Positions 34,102 through 44,598 of a stretch of 64,000 nucleotides of DNA are shown piece after piece (within the stretch, counting starts at the first letter, position 1; every line of letters starts with the position of its first letter). Source of the DNA: Acanthamoeba sp. SK_2022b. Its lineage: Eukaryota > Discosea > Longamoebia > Acanthamoebidae. The notes beneath the pieces were generated by a model. The model did no database searches and was not told the origin of the DNA. It saw nothing but the letters and a program-made list of their open reading frames with translations. The DNA is taken from the NCBI GenBank assembly GCA_027943245.1, contig JANDJZ010001746.1, forward strand, positions 310,001 to 374,000. Direction: 5' to 3'. The position numbers and the translations under genes were made by a program.

Positions 34102-35067
34102 CTAACGGGCGATGCGTATCACCGAACGCACGTCGCTTTTCTTGTTCAGATCCCACACCTCGGCGATCTCCGCCAACGCGTGCTCCTGCGTCTCGATAGT
34201 GAGCGCGCCCGTCGCCGCCAGCGCCAGAATTTCGGTCGCGTAGCGCTGCATCTCCGGGATCGGCGGGAAGTTGCCGGTGCCGCTGCCGAGGATCTGCAGC
34301 TGATTGCTGCGCAATACCGCCGCCGGCAGCCGGATGTCCGGCGCGGCCATCGAGCCGACGTTGACCAGGCGAATGCCGCGCCCGCCGGCGTAAGACGAGA
34401 GATCGTGATTATTGAGCGTCGCGAGCAGCGCTTCGGTCGCCGGGCCCCAGATATAATCGACGATCACCTGATAACCGCCCGGCCCCGCCGCCGCCGCGAA
34501 GGCCTGCGTCAGCGCCTCGCCCTGCAGGCTCAGATCCACCGTGGCATCCACGCCCAACGCCTCCAACACGCTCAGCCGACGGCCGGCGGCAACGATGCGC
34601 CCGGCTCCCGCCTGACGCGCCGCCGCAACCGCCAGTTTGCCCGAGGTGCCGGTAGCGCCGATGATCAGCACCGTTTCACCGGGCTGCAGATCCGCTCGCC
34701 AGCGCAGCGGCAGCCAGGCGGCGAAGGCCGGGTTGATCAGCGCCGCCGCCGTGGCGTCGTCTACCGCCTCCGGCACCGGCACCGTCCATGACGCGACGCT
34801 GCGCTCAGCCATCGCACCGTAAGGACGGCGGAAGGAGGCGAAATAGACCCGTTGCCCGTCGGCCGTCCGGCCCACGCCGTCGGTGCCGGGCACAATCGGC
34901 AGCTGCTTGGGGCTGGAGTAATGGGTGCCGGCGACGGTAGCGCGATCCAGCTGTTTGATGCCGGCCGCCAGAACCTCGATCGGCACTTCATTCGCCTGCG
35001 CCTGGGGCTCCTCAAAGGTGCCGAAAATCGGGGCTTGCCCCAGCGCTGTTACGATTGCCGCTTGCAT
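34102..35067 (-). CDS. MDR-family zinc-independent oxidoreductase
   Basis: A 321-residue medium-chain dehydrogenase/reductase. A GroES-like N-terminal domain leads to a nucleotide-binding Rossmann domain with IIGATGTSGKLAVAAA near residue 137. No catalytic or structural zinc cysteines are seen, which points to the quinone-oxidoreductase-like branch using NADPH. The substrate is unknown. GAGGAGTCACC precedes the ATG. It is convergent with the GNAT gene and probably a single-gene unit. Confidence 0.82.
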   Translation of the reverse strand: MQAAIVTALGQAPIFGTFEEPQAQANEVPIEVLAAGIKQLDRATVAGTHYSSPKQLPIVPGTDGVGRTADGQRVYFASFRRPYGAMAERSVASWTVPVPEAVDDATAAALINPAFAAWLPLRWRADLQPGETVLIIGATGTSGKLAVAAARQAGAGRIVAAGRRLSVLEALGVDATVDLSLQGEALTQAFAAAAGPGGYQVIVDYIWGPATEALLATLNNHDLSSYAGGRGIRLVNVGSMAAPDIRLPAAVLRSNQLQILGSGTGNFPPIPEMQRYATEILALAATGALTIETQEHALAEIAEVWDLNKKSDVRSVIRIAR

Positions 35068-35112
35068 GGTGACTCCTCAAATCGTGGGAACGTACAGAAA
35101 AGAATAGGCCGC

Positions 35113-35151
35113 AATAAAATAAAAAGGGACACCGCATGATGCGGTGTCCCT
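35113..35151 (-). terminator. Terminator of gcvTHP
   Basis: On the minus strand a perfect 12-bp stem AGGGACACCGCA / TGCGGTGTCCCT with a three-base loop runs into a T-rich tract, 24 bases after the gcvP stop. Confidence 0.95.
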
Positions 35152-35175
35152 CGAACACAAACTTTGCCGAACGTG

Positions 35176-38055
35176 TTATTCGTAATCGCTCATCGGCACG
35201 CAAGAACAGAACAGGTTACGGTCGCCGTAGACGTCGTCCAAACGCTTAACGCTCGGCCAGTACTTGTTCTCACGCACGCCAGCCACCGGGAACACCGCCA
35301 GCTCGCGGCTGTACGGGTGCTGCCAGTCGCTGACCAGCTCCGCCTGCACGTGCGGCGCATTCACCAGCGGGTTATCTTCCAGCGGCCATTCGCCTTTGGC
35401 GACGCGATCGATCTCGCTGCGGATCGCCAGCATCGCATCGATAAAGCGATCCAGCTCCACCTTGCTTTCCGACTCGGTCGGCTCAACCATCAGCGTGCCC
35501 GCGACCGGGAACGACATGGTCGGCGCGTGGAAGCCGAAGTCGATCAGGCGCTTGGCGATGTCCATTTCGCTGATGCCGGTCTCTTCCTTCAGCGGGCGAA
35601 TATCGAGGATACATTCGTGCGCCACGCGGTGATCGCGGCCGGTATACAGAATCGGGTATGCGCCTTTCAGGCGGGTAGCGATGTAGTTGGCGTTCAGGAT
35701 CGCCATCTGGCTGGCCTGCTTCAGGCCTTCCGCGCCCATCATGCGGATGTACATCCAGCTGATAGGCAGGATGGAGGCGCTGCCGAACGGCGCTGCGGAA
35801 ACCGCACCCTGCTGGGTGGTTACGCCGTCGATCTGCACAACGCTGTGGCCCGGCACGAACGGCGCCAGGTGCGCTTTCACACCGATCGGGCCCATGCCCG
35901 GACCGCCGCCGCCGTGTGGGATGCAGAAGGTTTTATGCAGGTTGAGGTGCGAAACGTCCGCGCCGATGTAGCCTGGCGTGGTGATACCCACCTGGGCGTT
36001 CATGTTGGCGCCGTCCAGATACACCTGACCGCCGAACTGATGCACGATCTGGCACACTTCGCGGATGGTTTCTTCATACACGCCGTGGGTCGACGGGTAG
36101 GTCACCATGATACAAGAGAGTTCTTCGCCCGCCTGCTCTGCCTTGACGCGCAGATCGTGCAGATCGATGTTGCCGTTCTTGTCGCAGGCGACCACCACCA
36201 CGCTCATGCCCGCCATTTGGGCAGAGGCCGGGTTGGTGCCGTGTGCCGAGCTCGGGATCAGGCAGACGTGGCGGCCCGCTTCGTTACGGCTTTCGTGGTA
36301 GCGACGGATCGCCAGCAGGCCGGCGTATTCGCCCTGCGCGCCGGAGTTCGGCTGCATGCACACCGCGTCATAACCGGTCAGCTGTACCAGCCACTGAGAC
36401 AGTTGGCCGATCATCTGCTGGTAGCCGGCAGCCTGCTCCGGCGGGCAGAACGGATGCAGCTCGGAGAATTCAGGCCAGGTGATCGGGATCATCTCCGCCG
36501 CGGCGTTCAATTTCATGGTGCAAGAACCCAGCGGGATCATCGCCTGGTTCAGCGCCAGATCCTTACGTTCCAAACGGTGCATGTAACGCATCATCTCGGT
36601 TTCGCTGTGATAGCGATTGAATACCGGATGGGTCAGGATCGGATCCTGACGCAGCATGGCGGCCGGGATCGATTGGCTGCTCTTGCTCACCGCCGCGTCC
36701 AGCGCGTCGATGTCCAGGCAGTGGTTGTCGCCGGCCAGCAGTGCGAACAGCGTCTGCACGTCTTCACGCGAGGTGGCTTCGTCCAGCGTGATGCCTACGG
36801 CGCCGTGGATATCGGTACGCAGGTTGATGCCGAAACTCAGCGCGCGTTCCAGCACCGCCGCTTTGTCTTTCACTTCAACGGTCAGGGTGTCGAACCAGGT
36901 GTTGTGACGCAGCGTCAGGCCGGCCTTCTGCAGCCCGGCGGCCAGAATGTCGGTCAGGCGATGGATACGCCCGGCGATGCGCTGCAACCCCTGTGGGCCG
37001 TGGTACACCGCGTACAGGCTGGCGATGTTGGCCAGCAGCACCTGCGAGGTACAGATATTCGAGTTGGCCTTCTCGCGGCGGATATGCTGCTCGCGGGTCT
37101 GCATCGCCATGCGCAGCGCGGTGTTGCCGGCGGCATCGCGGGAAACGCCGATGATGCGGCCCGGCATCGAGCGCTTGAACTCGTCGCGGCAGGCGAAGAA
37201 GGCGGCGTGCGGGCCGCCGTAGCCCATTGGCACGCCGAAGCGCTGCGCGGAGCCGAACACCACGTCGGCGCCCTGCTTGCCCGGCGCGGTCAGCAGCACC
37301 AGGGCCATGATGTCGGCGGCCACGCTGGTGATGATTTTGCGCGATTTCAATTCAGCCAGCAGCGCGCTGTAGTCGTGCAGCTCGCCGGTGGTGCCCACCT
37401 GTTGCAGCAGCACGCCGAACACGCCGTCCAGCTCCAGCACTTTTTCCGCTTTATCGACGATGACGTCGAAGCCGAAGGTTTCCGCGCGGGTGCGCACCAC
37501 GTCCAGCGTCTGTGGATGCACGTCGTCAGCCACGAAGAAGCGGTTGGCGTCTTTCAGCTTGCTGGCGCGTTTGGCCAAGGCCATCGCTTCGGCGGCGGCG
37601 GTGGCTTCATCCAGCAGCGAAGCGGAAGCCAGATCCAGGCCGGTCAGATCGAGGGTCACGGTCTGGAAGTTCAGCAGCGCTTCCAGGCGGCCCTGCGACA
37701 CTTCCGGCTGATAAGGGGTATAAGCGGTGTACCAACCCGGATTTTCCAGCATGTTGCGCAGGATCACCGGCGGCGTCAGCACGGCGCTGTAGCCCATGCC
37801 GATATAGGATTTGTAGCGCTGATTTTGCGAGGCGATCGCCTTCAGCTCAGCCAGCGCCTGGTGTTCGGTCGCCGCGTCGCCGACCGGCGGCGGCCCCGGC
37901 AGCTGAATGTCCGCCGGCACGATCTGTTGGATCAGCGCGCTGAGCGAGCGAGCGCCCACCGCTGCCAGCAACTCCTGGCGTTGTTCCGCAGAAGAGCCGA
38001 TGTGGCGTTCAATGAACGCTTCGCTGTGTTCGAGTTGGCTGAGTGTCTGAGTCAT
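35176..38055 (-). CDS. gcvP: Glycine dehydrogenase (P protein)
   Basis: A 959-residue PLP enzyme that decarboxylates glycine and passes the aminomethyl group to lipoylated GcvH. It is the fused alpha2-type protein: N-terminal half with [16 protein letters not shown]-terminal half with the cofactor lysine in [16 protein letters not shown]. The ATG at 38055 follows AGGAA at a 10-base spacing; the frame extends 90 bases further, but over an intergenic hairpin. It is third in gcvTHP. Confidence 0.97.
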   Translation of the reverse strand: MTQTLSQLEHSEAFIERHIGSSAEQRQELLAAVGARSLSALIQQIVPADIQLPGPPPVGDAATEHQALAELKAIASQNQRYKSYIGMGYSAVLTPPVILRNMLENPGWYTAYTPYQPEVSQGRLEALLNFQTVTLDLTGLDLASASLLDEATAAAEAMALAKRASKLKDANRFFVADDVHPQTLDVVRTRAETFGFDVIVDKAEKVLELDGVFGVLLQQVGTTGELHDYSALLAELKSRKIITSVAADIMALVLLTAPGKQGADVVFGSAQRFGVPMGYGGPHAAFFACRDEFKRSMPGRIIGVSRDAAGNTALRMAMQTREQHIRREKANSNICTSQVLLANIASLYAVYHGPQGLQRIAGRIHRLTDILAAGLQKAGLTLRHNTWFDTLTVEVKDKAAVLERALSFGINLRTDIHGAVGITLDEATSREDVQTLFALLAGDNHCLDIDALDAAVSKSSQSIPAAMLRQDPILTHPVFNRYHSETEMMRYMHRLERKDLALNQAMIPLGSCTMKLNAAAEMIPITWPEFSELHPFCPPEQAAGYQQMIGQLSQWLVQLTGYDAVCMQPNSGAQGEYAGLLAIRRYHESRNEAGRHVCLIPSSAHGTNPASAQMAGMSVVVVACDKNGNIDLHDLRVKAEQAGEELSCIMVTYPSTHGVYEETIREVCQIVHQFGGQVYLDGANMNAQVGITTPGYIGADVSHLNLHKTFCIPHGGGGPGMGPIGVKAHLAPFVPGHSVVQIDGVTTQQGAVSAAPFGSASILPISWMYIRMMGAEGLKQASQMAILNANYIATRLKGAYPILYTGRDHRVAHECILDIRPLKEETGISEMDIAKRLIDFGFHAPTMSFPVAGTLMVEPTESESKVELDRFIDAMLAIRSEIDRVAKGEWPLEDNPLVNAPHVQAELVSDWQHPYSRELAVFPVAGVRENKYWPSVKRLDDVYGDRNLFCSCVPMSDYE

Positions 38056-38113
38056 TGCTACAAATTCCTGAATGCTTGCGTGATACGGGATATAGCTTGA
38101 GCGGTAACTAAAA

Positions 38114-38138
38114 CGCCCCGGCCAAAAGGCCTGGGGCG
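38114..38138 (-). terminator. Intra-operon hairpin between gcvH and gcvP
   Basis: On the minus strand CGCCCCAGGCC and GGCCGGGGCG pair (one bulged A) over a TTTT loop, followed by TTTT, in the 92-base gap after gcvH. It looks like a partial terminator or a 3'-end-protecting stem that would lower gcvP mRNA relative to gcvTH. Confidence 0.55.
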
Positions 38139-38147
38139 TGGTCACGA

Positions 38148-38534
38148 TTACTCGTCGATCGAGGCCTGATAAGCCGCGGCGTCCAGCAGGTTCGCCAGCT
38201 CGCCTTCGTCGGCGGCTTTAATCTGGAACAGGAAGCCGTCACCGTAAGGCTCGCTGTTCACCAGCTCCGGGGAGCTTTCCAGCTCGCCGTTCACCGCCAC
38301 GATTTCGCCGCTGATCGGCGCGTAAATGTCCGACGCCGCCTTGACGGACTCCGCCACGGCGCAATCTTCACCGGCGGCGACTTTGCGGCCCACTTCCGGC
38401 AGATCGACAAACACCATATCGCCCAGCAGTTCCTGCGCGTGTTCGGTGATGCCTACGGTGTAAACGCCGTTACCTTCTGAACGAACCCACTCGTGGGAGG
38501 ATGCGTATTTCAATTCTGTTGGCACATTGCTCAT
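38148..38534 (-). CDS. gcvH: Glycine cleavage system H protein
   Basis: A 128-residue lipoyl carrier that shuttles the aminomethyl group between GcvP, GcvT and Lpd. The lipoylated lysine is K65 in [18 protein letters not shown] precedes the ATG. It lies 46 bases after gcvT in the operon order T-H-P. Confidence 0.98.
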   Translation of the reverse strand: MSNVPTELKYASSHEWVRSEGNGVYTVGITEHAQELLGDMVFVDLPEVGRKVAAGEDCAVAESVKAASDIYAPISGEIVAVNGELESSPELVNSEPYGDGFLFQIKAADEGELANLLDAAAYQASIDE

Positions 38535-38580
38535 CGCCGGTTACTCCTTCGAAGAAATAAAAGAATCAATCAATAAAAAA

Positions 38581-39678
38581 TCAATTTGTCAGCGGCTTGC
38601 CGGCGCGAACGAAACCGGGCTTGGTCACTTTGACCGGCATTTCACGGTTGCGGATCTGCACGATGGCCTGCTCGCCGATACCTGCCGGCACGCGCGCCAG
38701 CGCGATGCTGAAGCCCAGCGTCGGAGAGAACGAACCGCTGGTGATCACGCCTTCGTGGGTTTGCCCCGCCGCGTCGGTGAAACGCACCGGCAGCTCATTA
38801 CGTAATACGCCTTTTTCCGTCATGATCAAGCCGACCAGTTGCTCGGTGCCCTGCTCGCGCTGTTGTTCCAGCGCTTCGCGGCCGATGAAACGACGATCTT
38901 CCGGCTGCCAGGCGATGGTCCAGCCCATGTTGGCGGCCAGCGGTGAAACGCCTTCGTCCATCTCTTGCCCGTAGAGGTTCATGCCCGCTTCCAGACGCAG
39001 CGTGTCGCGCGCGCCCAGACCGGCCGGCTTGACGCCCGCGGCCAGCAATTTTTGCCAGAAATCCGCCGCCTGCTCTTTCGGCAGCGCGATCTCATAGCCG
39101 GCCTCGCCGGTGTAACCGGTGGTGGCGATGAACAGCTCGCCGGCCTGCACGCCGAAGAACGGCTTCATGCCTTCGACCGCACTTTTTTGTTCCGGGGTGA
39201 ACAGCGTGCCGGCACGCTCTTTGGCCTGCGGGCCCTGTACCGCGATCAGGGCCAGATCGTCGCGCACCGTCAGCGCAACGCCATACGGCGCGGCGTGCTC
39301 TTCGATCCAGGCCAGGTCTTTGTCGCGCGTGGCGGAGTTCACCACCAGGCGGAAATAGTCTTCAGTGAGGAAATAAACGATCAGGTCGTCGATCACGCCG
39401 CCGGAGGCATTCAGCATGCCGGTGTACAGCGCCTTGCCGGGTTGGGTCAGTTTGGCGACGTCGTTCGCCAGCAGGTAGCGCAGGAACTCGCGGGTGCGGG
39501 CGCCGTGCAGATCCACGATGGTCATGTGAGACACGTCGAACATGCCGGCATCCTGACGCACCGCGTGGTGCTCATCGAGCTGCGAGCCGTAGTGCAGCGG
39601 CATCATCCAGCCGTGAAAGTCTACCATGCGCGCACCGCACGCCACGTGCTGGTCGTACAGTGGGGTTTGCTTTGCCAT
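38581..39678 (-). CDS. gcvT: Aminomethyltransferase (T protein)
   Basis: A 365-residue enzyme that takes the methylene group from the H protein onto tetrahydrofolate and releases ammonia. Motifs include [14 protein letters not shown] near residue 46, GYTGEAGYE near 192 and the folate-site [14 protein letters not shown] near 225. GAGGGA precedes the ATG. It is first of gcvTHP and has a long upstream region, as expected for GcvA/Lrp/PurR control. Confidence 0.97.
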   Translation of the reverse strand: MAKQTPLYDQHVACGARMVDFHGWMMPLHYGSQLDEHHAVRQDAGMFDVSHMTIVDLHGARTREFLRYLLANDVAKLTQPGKALYTGMLNASGGVIDDLIVYFLTEDYFRLVVNSATRDKDLAWIEEHAAPYGVALTVRDDLALIAVQGPQAKERAGTLFTPEQKSAVEGMKPFFGVQAGELFIATTGYTGEAGYEIALPKEQAADFWQKLLAAGVKPAGLGARDTLRLEAGMNLYGQEMDEGVSPLAANMGWTIAWQPEDRRFIGREALEQQREQGTEQLVGLIMTEKGVLRNELPVRFTDAAGQTHEGVITSGSFSPTLGFSIALARVPAGIGEQAIVQIRNREMPVKVTKPGFVRAGKPLTN

Positions 39679-39826
39679 CTTTTCCCTCTTTCCACTCGTC
39701 GCTAGAAGTTAGGGTGCTGCCACGCAATGCGGCGGAGCCTGGCTCGCGGCCCGATCGCCATGGCGCACTGACTGCTCAACACAAATGCTGCGCCGGGACG
39801 GGCGGAAACTGCGTGCAACCGCCGTG

Positions 39827-39842
39827 ACGCAAACGATACCTT
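39827..39842. promoter_or_regulatory. Candidate PurR operator
   Basis: ACGCAAACGATACCTT matches the PurR consensus ACGCAAACGTTTGCGT at 12 of 16 positions, with the left half-site perfect. It lies 149 bases upstream of gcvT; E. coli gcvTHP is repressed by PurR. Confidence 0.4.
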
Positions 39843-40152
39843 TCCCTCGAACTTATCACCGAACGACCACATTAACCATAAGTTAAAATAGGCTCATCGC
39901 CGTTCCAGGGCGGTAAAATGCCGGGCTAGTGTGCAGAGTTTTTCACTGGAAAAATGCGCTTTAAGGCACAAAATTAACAATTAAAGCGGCAAAACTCCGA
40001 AGTTATATAACAAACCGACGGCCGCGCATGAGATTCCGACTTTTGATAACCGAACATGGAATTAGAAAAAGTAATAATAAAAAGCGGCTGAAATTAGATT
40101 ATTTCAAATGAAGGGTTATATAAGGAAAGACGATGGCATAAGGCGAGAAGCA

Positions 40153-40171
40153 CGAGCCCGCTGGGGGCTCG
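40153..40171 (-). terminator. Hairpin after ubiI
   Basis: CGAGCCC and GGGCTCG pair over five bases, 14 bases beyond the ubiI stop. The following T content is poor, so it is a weak terminator at best. Confidence 0.5.
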
Positions 40172-40184
40172 CAGAAGGCAGGTA

Positions 40185-41387
40185 TCAGGCAAGCCACTCG
40201 GGCAGATCGTTCAGGCCCATTGCCTGACGCACCAGCTTTGGCTTGACGCCCGGCAGGCTGTCCGCCAGCCGCAGTCCCACGTCGCGCAGCAGCTTTTTGG
40301 CCGGGTGGTTGCCGTCGAACAGTTCGCGGAAACCCTGCATGCTGGCCAGCATCACCGCCGCGCCATGTTTGCGGCGGCGCTCATAGCGGCGCAGATAGAG
40401 GTGCTGGCCGATATCCTTGCCCTGCCGCTGCAGGCGGCGCAGTTCGGCAATCAGCTCGGCGGCGTCCATAAAGCCCAGGTTCACGCCCTGCCCGGCCAGC
40501 GGATGCACGGTATGCGCCGCATCGCCCACCAGCGCCAGGCGGTGCGCGGCGAAGCTGCGCGCATAGCGGCCGGTCAGCGGGAACGCCAACCGCTCGCTTT
40601 CCAGGCTGCAGGCGCCCAGACGCATATCGAAGGCCATCGCCAGTTCGCGGTTGAACTGCTCCGGCTCAAGCTGTTTGAGCCGCTCGGCGTCTTCCGGCGT
40701 CACCGACCAGACGATGGAACTCAAATACGGATCGCTGAACGGCAGGAACGCCAGAATGCCGTCGCCGTGGAAAATTTGCCGCGCCGTCGCCTGATGCGGC
40801 TCTTCGGTGCGAATGGTGGCCACCAGCGCATGGTGGCGGTAATCCCAGAAGGTGAGCGGGATGTCGGCGTGCTGGCGCAGCCACGACTGGGCGCCGTCAG
40901 CGCCGATCACCAGACGGGCGGTCAGCATGCGCCCGTCCTCCAGCGTAACGAAGGCATCGTTCTCGCCCCACGCCACCTGCTTGAGCGCGGCCGGGGTAAT
41001 CAGCGTGATGTCCGACAGGCTTTCGGCGCGTTTCCACAGCGCCTGCTGGATCACCGAGTTTTCGATAATGTGGCCGAGATGGCTGAAGCCGCACTCGTCG
41101 CCGCGGAAGGCGATTTTGCCGAAGCTGTCGCGCTCCCACACTTCCATCGCGTTGTAAGCGCTGGCGCGCTGCTGGAGAATGTCGTCCCACACGCCGATGT
41201 GCTGCAGCAAACGCTCGCTGGCGGCATTGATGGCGGAGACGCGCAGCGTAGGCTGCTCCGACGGCGGCGCCATGTCCGGCTGGCGCTGTTCCAGCACCGC
41301 CACGCGCAGCCCGCTGCCCTGCAGGCCGCAAGCCAACGCCAGCCCCACCATACCGCCACCGGCGATAATCACGTCAAATGATTGCAT
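40185..41387 (-). CDS. ubiI: FAD-dependent 2-octaprenylphenol hydroxylase UbiI
   Basis: A 400-residue flavoprotein monooxygenase that adds the C5 hydroxyl in ubiquinone synthesis. FAD motifs: dinucleotide fold IIAGGGMVGLALA at the N-terminus, the DG motif VIGADGAQSWLR near residue 160 and GDAAHTVHPLAGQGVNLG near 287. Length and position after ubiH match E. coli (formerly visC). It closes the ygfB-pepP-ubiH-ubiI series, 80 bases after ubiH. Confidence 0.96.
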   Translation of the reverse strand: MQSFDVIIAGGGMVGLALACGLQGSGLRVAVLEQRQPDMAPPSEQPTLRVSAINAASERLLQHIGVWDDILQQRASAYNAMEVWERDSFGKIAFRGDECGFSHLGHIIENSVIQQALWKRAESLSDITLITPAALKQVAWGENDAFVTLEDGRMLTARLVIGADGAQSWLRQHADIPLTFWDYRHHALVATIRTEEPHQATARQIFHGDGILAFLPFSDPYLSSIVWSVTPEDAERLKQLEPEQFNRELAMAFDMRLGACSLESERLAFPLTGRYARSFAAHRLALVGDAAHTVHPLAGQGVNLGFMDAAELIAELRRLQRQGKDIGQHLYLRRYERRRKHGAAVMLASMQGFRELFDGNHPAKKLLRDVGLRLADSLPGVKPKLVRQAMGLNDLPEWLA

Positions 41388-41467
41388 GCTGCTCGATTTC
41401 CTTAAATAACGCGCGACGCCTTGCCGCGCCGCGTTTTGGGCGCGCCACAGGGCGCCCGATTCTGTGT

Positions 41468-42646
41468 CTAACGTTCCACCCAGCCCAGCGTGCGCTTGGC
41501 GAAGGCGTCGCGCACCGCCGGCAAACGCTCCATCGCCATCAGCCCCAGATTACGGCCGACCACCAGCGGGGCATAACGGTTGGCGAACAGGCGGATCAAT
41601 CCGTCGGTCACGCCGATCGTCGCCTGCTGATCGTTTTGCCGCCGCTGCTGATAGCGGCTCAGCAGCGCATAACCGCCGGCGTCTTCGCCGCTGTCTACCG
41701 CTTCCGCCAGCGTTTCCGCCAGCGACATCACGTCGCGCAGGCCGAGGTTAAACCCCTGCCCGGCGATCGGATGCAGCGTCTGCGCCGCGTTGCCCACCAG
41801 CGCCAGACGATGGCTGACATGACGATCGGCGGTCAGCAGGCTGAGCGGATAACTGTGCCGTTTACCGGCCTTGAGGATACGCCCCAGCCGCCAGCCGAAG
41901 GCCTGTTGCAGCTCGGCGATAAAACGCTCGTCGTCCCAGGCATCCACCCGGGCGCGATCTTCGCGCGCGTGGCACCACACCAGCGAACTGCGCCCCTGCG
42001 ACATCGGCAGCAGCGCCAGCGGCCCGTAGCGGGTAAAACGCTCGAAGGCGCGCCCCTGCGGATCTTCCGCCGTGGTGACGTTGGCGATGGTGGCGAACTG
42101 CGGATACTCCTCCTGCCGCCACTGCACGTTGCAGGCCTGCGCCAGCGCCGAACGCGAACCGTCGGCCGCCACCAGCAGCTGCCCGCACAGGCGCAGACCG
42201 GTATCCAGTTGCACTTCCGCCCGCTCTGCGGTGCGAATCACGTCCACCACCCGCGCGGGGCAATGCAGCGTAACGCCCGGCGCCTTCGCCAGCAGCGCGA
42301 ACAGCCGCTGCCCGGCGTCGTGCAGTTCGATCACCTGGCCAAGCGCATCGACCTGATAATCCTGCGCCTGCAGATTCACGAAACCGGCATGGCCGCGATC
42401 GCTGACGTGCACCTGAGTGATCGGCGTGGCGCAGTCGCGCAGCGCCGGCCAAACGCCGATGCGCGCCAGCTGTTGGCAGGTGCCCTGCGCCAATGCGATG
42501 GCGCGGGCGTCAAAGCCCGGATGGCTGCGGTCATCCGGCCGAGTCGCCTCGACCAGATCCACGGCCATTCTTCCCTGAGTAAGCGACGAGATAGCCAGCG
42601 CCAGCGTCGCGCCCGCCATACCGCCACCAACGATAATTACGCTCAT
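41468..42646 (-). CDS. ubiH: 2-octaprenyl-6-methoxyphenol hydroxylase UbiH
   Basis: A 392-residue FAD monooxygenase of the same family as UbiI, acting at C1 in ubiquinone synthesis. Motifs: IIVGGGMAGATLALA, VAADGSRSALAQ and GNAAQTLHPIAGQGFNLGLRD. The usual GD at the start of the last motif is GN here, as in enterobacterial UbiH. Its start lies four bases after the pepP stop. Confidence 0.96.
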   Translation of the reverse strand: MSVIIVGGGMAGATLALAISSLTQGRMAVDLVEATRPDDRSHPGFDARAIALAQGTCQQLARIGVWPALRDCATPITQVHVSDRGHAGFVNLQAQDYQVDALGQVIELHDAGQRLFALLAKAPGVTLHCPARVVDVIRTAERAEVQLDTGLRLCGQLLVAADGSRSALAQACNVQWRQEEYPQFATIANVTTAEDPQGRAFERFTRYGPLALLPMSQGRSSLVWCHAREDRARVDAWDDERFIAELQQAFGWRLGRILKAGKRHSYPLSLLTADRHVSHRLALVGNAAQTLHPIAGQGFNLGLRDVMSLAETLAEAVDSGEDAGGYALLSRYQQRRQNDQQATIGVTDGLIRLFANRYAPLVVGRNLGLMAMERLPAVRDAFAKRTLGWVER

Positions 42647-42650
42647 TCCG

Positions 42651-43964
42651 TTACCTTGCCGCCGCCATCAAAGCCTCGATGGCATCGGCGTCTTTCACCA
42701 CGGTGGCGGTCAGGTTTTCGTTGCCGTCGGCGGTGATCACGATGTCGTCCTCGATGCGGATGCCGATGCCGCGGTATTCCGCCGGCACGTCCGCATCCGG
42801 CGCAATGTACAGCCCCGGTTCCACGGTCAGCACCATGCCCGGCTCCAGCAGCCGATCGCGGCTCGGCGTGCCGTAGTGGCCGACGTCGTGCACGTCGAGG
42901 CCCAGCCAGTGGCTCAGCCCGTGCATGAAGAACTGCCGGTGCGCTTGTTCGGCGAGCAGCTGGTCGACTTCACCTTTCAAGACGCCCAGTTCCACCAGCC
43001 CGACCACCATGATGCGCACCACTTCGTCGTTGACTTCACGGATGCTGGTGCCGGGTTTGAACAATGCCAAAGCGCGCAGCAGCGACGCCAGCACAATGTC
43101 GTACACCGCGCGCTGCGGCTTGCTGAACTTGCCGTTGACCGGGAAGGTGCGGGTAATGTCGCCGGCGTACCCCTGATACTCGCAGCCGGCGTCGATCAGC
43201 ACCAAATCGCCGTCGCGCATCTGGCTCTCGTTCTCGGTGTAGTGCAAGATGCAGCCGTTTTCGCCGCTGCCGACGATGGTGTTGTAAGACGGGTAGCGGG
43301 CGCCGAGACGGGTGAATTCATGGTGAATTTCCGCTTCCAGCTGGTATTCGAACATGCCAGGACGGCATTTTTCCATCGCGCGGGTATGCGCCAGCGCGCT
43401 GATCTCACCGGCGCGGCGCATCACCGCCAGCTCTTCCGGCGATTTGAACAGGCGCATGTCGTGCAGCCACGGCCGCCAGTCGGTCACGGTGGCCGGCGCC
43501 TGCAGATTCTGGCGGAACCCCTTGCGCAGTTTGTCCAGCGCACCGAACAGGATCTGATCGGCGTAGGCGTATTCGCCCTGCGCGTGGTAGACCACGTCCA
43601 GGCCGTTGAGCAGCAGGTGCAGCTGATCATTGATTTCATCGAACGGCAGCGCGCGATCCACGCCCAGCTTCGCCGGCGCAGCGTCTTGCCCCAGGCGGCG
43701 GCCAAACCAGATTTCCGCCGTCAGATCGCGCACCCGGTTGAACAACACGCTGTGGTTGTGCGTTTCGTCGCTTTTGATCAGCACCAGCACCGCCTCCGGC
43801 TCATTGAAGCCGGTCAGGTACCAAAAGTCGCTGTTCTGCCGATAGGGATAGTCTGAATCTGCACTGCGCGTCGTTTCCGGCGCAGAGAAAATAACCGCCG
43901 CACTGGCCGGCGCCATTTTCGCCAACAGCGCCTGACGGCGGTTGTTGAATTCCTGCTGAGTCAT
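42651..43964 (-). CDS. pepP: Xaa-Pro aminopeptidase P
   Basis: A 437-residue cytoplasmic metallopeptidase that removes N-terminal residues before proline. The pita-bread fold carries the two-metal ligands: D in LIDAGCEYQGYAGDITR, H in HGLSHWLGLDVHD, E in VLTVEPGLY and E in GIRIEDDIVIT. Length matches E. coli PepP. ygfB lies 55 bases upstream and ubiH directly downstream. Confidence 0.96.
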   Translation of the reverse strand: MTQQEFNNRRQALLAKMAPASAAVIFSAPETTRSADSDYPYRQNSDFWYLTGFNEPEAVLVLIKSDETHNHSVLFNRVRDLTAEIWFGRRLGQDAAPAKLGVDRALPFDEINDQLHLLLNGLDVVYHAQGEYAYADQILFGALDKLRKGFRQNLQAPATVTDWRPWLHDMRLFKSPEELAVMRRAGEISALAHTRAMEKCRPGMFEYQLEAEIHHEFTRLGARYPSYNTIVGSGENGCILHYTENESQMRDGDLVLIDAGCEYQGYAGDITRTFPVNGKFSKPQRAVYDIVLASLLRALALFKPGTSIREVNDEVVRIMVVGLVELGVLKGEVDQLLAEQAHRQFFMHGLSHWLGLDVHDVGHYGTPSRDRLLEPGMVLTVEPGLYIAPDADVPAEYRGIGIRIEDDIVITADGNENLTATVVKDADAIEALMAAAR

Positions 43965-44019
43965 TACCTTCTCCTGAAATCATGCCATCCGCACCGCCGG
44001 CGGAGGGGCGATAAGACGC

Positions 44020-44598
44020 TTAGTGCAACGTCGGTTTGATGTTTTCCGGCGCCGTTGGTTTGTGACGGGTGAATTCTCCGTGGCACATGATGGCGGCAAC
44101 CCGCACATACTCCGCCACTTCTTCCAGCGACTGTTCCAATTCTTCCTGATCTTCGTCTTCGTCGTAGCCCAGCTGCGCGATGTTGCGCAGATCGTCGATC
44201 GCTTCCCCAACCTCGTCTTTCACCTGGGCCAGCTTCGGCTGCATCATCCCCAGCCCGAGCAGGAAGTGGTTGACCCAACCGGCCAGCGCGTCGGCGCGAT
44301 CGAACACGCTGACGATCTCCCCTTCCGGCAGCATCAGTTGGAACAGGAATTCGTCGTCTTCGAGCGTTTCGCGCGTCACTTCATACAGCTGTTGCAGCGG
44401 TTGGCTGAGCGCCTGCGGGAAGGCGACGCCTTCGTTGGTCAGATCGTGCACCAGCGCCTGCCAGCCGGCATCACGGCTGCCGCCGCACAACAGGCCGCTG
44501 ATCAGGCCATGCATTTCTGCCGCGGTCAGCGCCACCGACTGCTGGTTGAGGGCCACGGTCAAAGATTGGTAACTTGGAAATGTATTCTGTATAGACAT
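44020..44598 (-). CDS. ygfB: UPF0149 protein YgfB
   Basis: A 192-residue acidic helical protein. The family blocks [32 protein letters not shown] and [23 protein letters not shown] are present and the C-terminus ends KPTLH, as in E. coli YgfB. Its role in enterobacteria is unsettled; in Pseudomonas YgfB affects ampDh3 expression and beta-lactam tolerance. An ATG six bases upstream is in frame and cannot be excluded. It leads the pepP-ubiH-ubiI series. Confidence 0.93.
   Translation of the reverse strand: MSIQNTFPSYQSLTVALNQQSVALTAAEMHGLISGLLCGGSRDAGWQALVHDLTNEGVAFPQALSQPLQQLYEVTRETLEDDEFLFQLMLPEGEIVSVFDRADALAGWVNHFLLGLGMMQPKLAQVKDEVGEAIDDLRNIAQLGYDEDEDQEELEQSLEEVAEYVRVAAIMCHGEFTRHKPTAPENIKPTLH

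Larger units (their letters stand above)
39679..40184. other. Long gcvT upstream regulatory region
   Basis: About 506 bases without a supported gene between gcvT and ubiI. The part at 39940-40140 is AT-rich, unlike its surroundings. On the minus strand two CTAAT cores, the element recognised by GcvA, occur at 40061-40065 and 40093-40097, 32 bases apart. No glycine riboswitch fold is seen, in line with protein-based control of this operon in enterobacteria. Confidence 0.5.

Noticed and set aside
35164..38100. A 978-codon open frame antisense to gcvP
   Set aside because: It is a shadow of the GC-rich third-position pattern of gcvP; the protein has no recognisable domain and is biased in His, Arg and Gln.
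39679..40184. Glycine riboswitch before gcvT
   Set aside because: No paired aptamer pattern could be seen, and enterobacterial gcvTHP is controlled by proteins.
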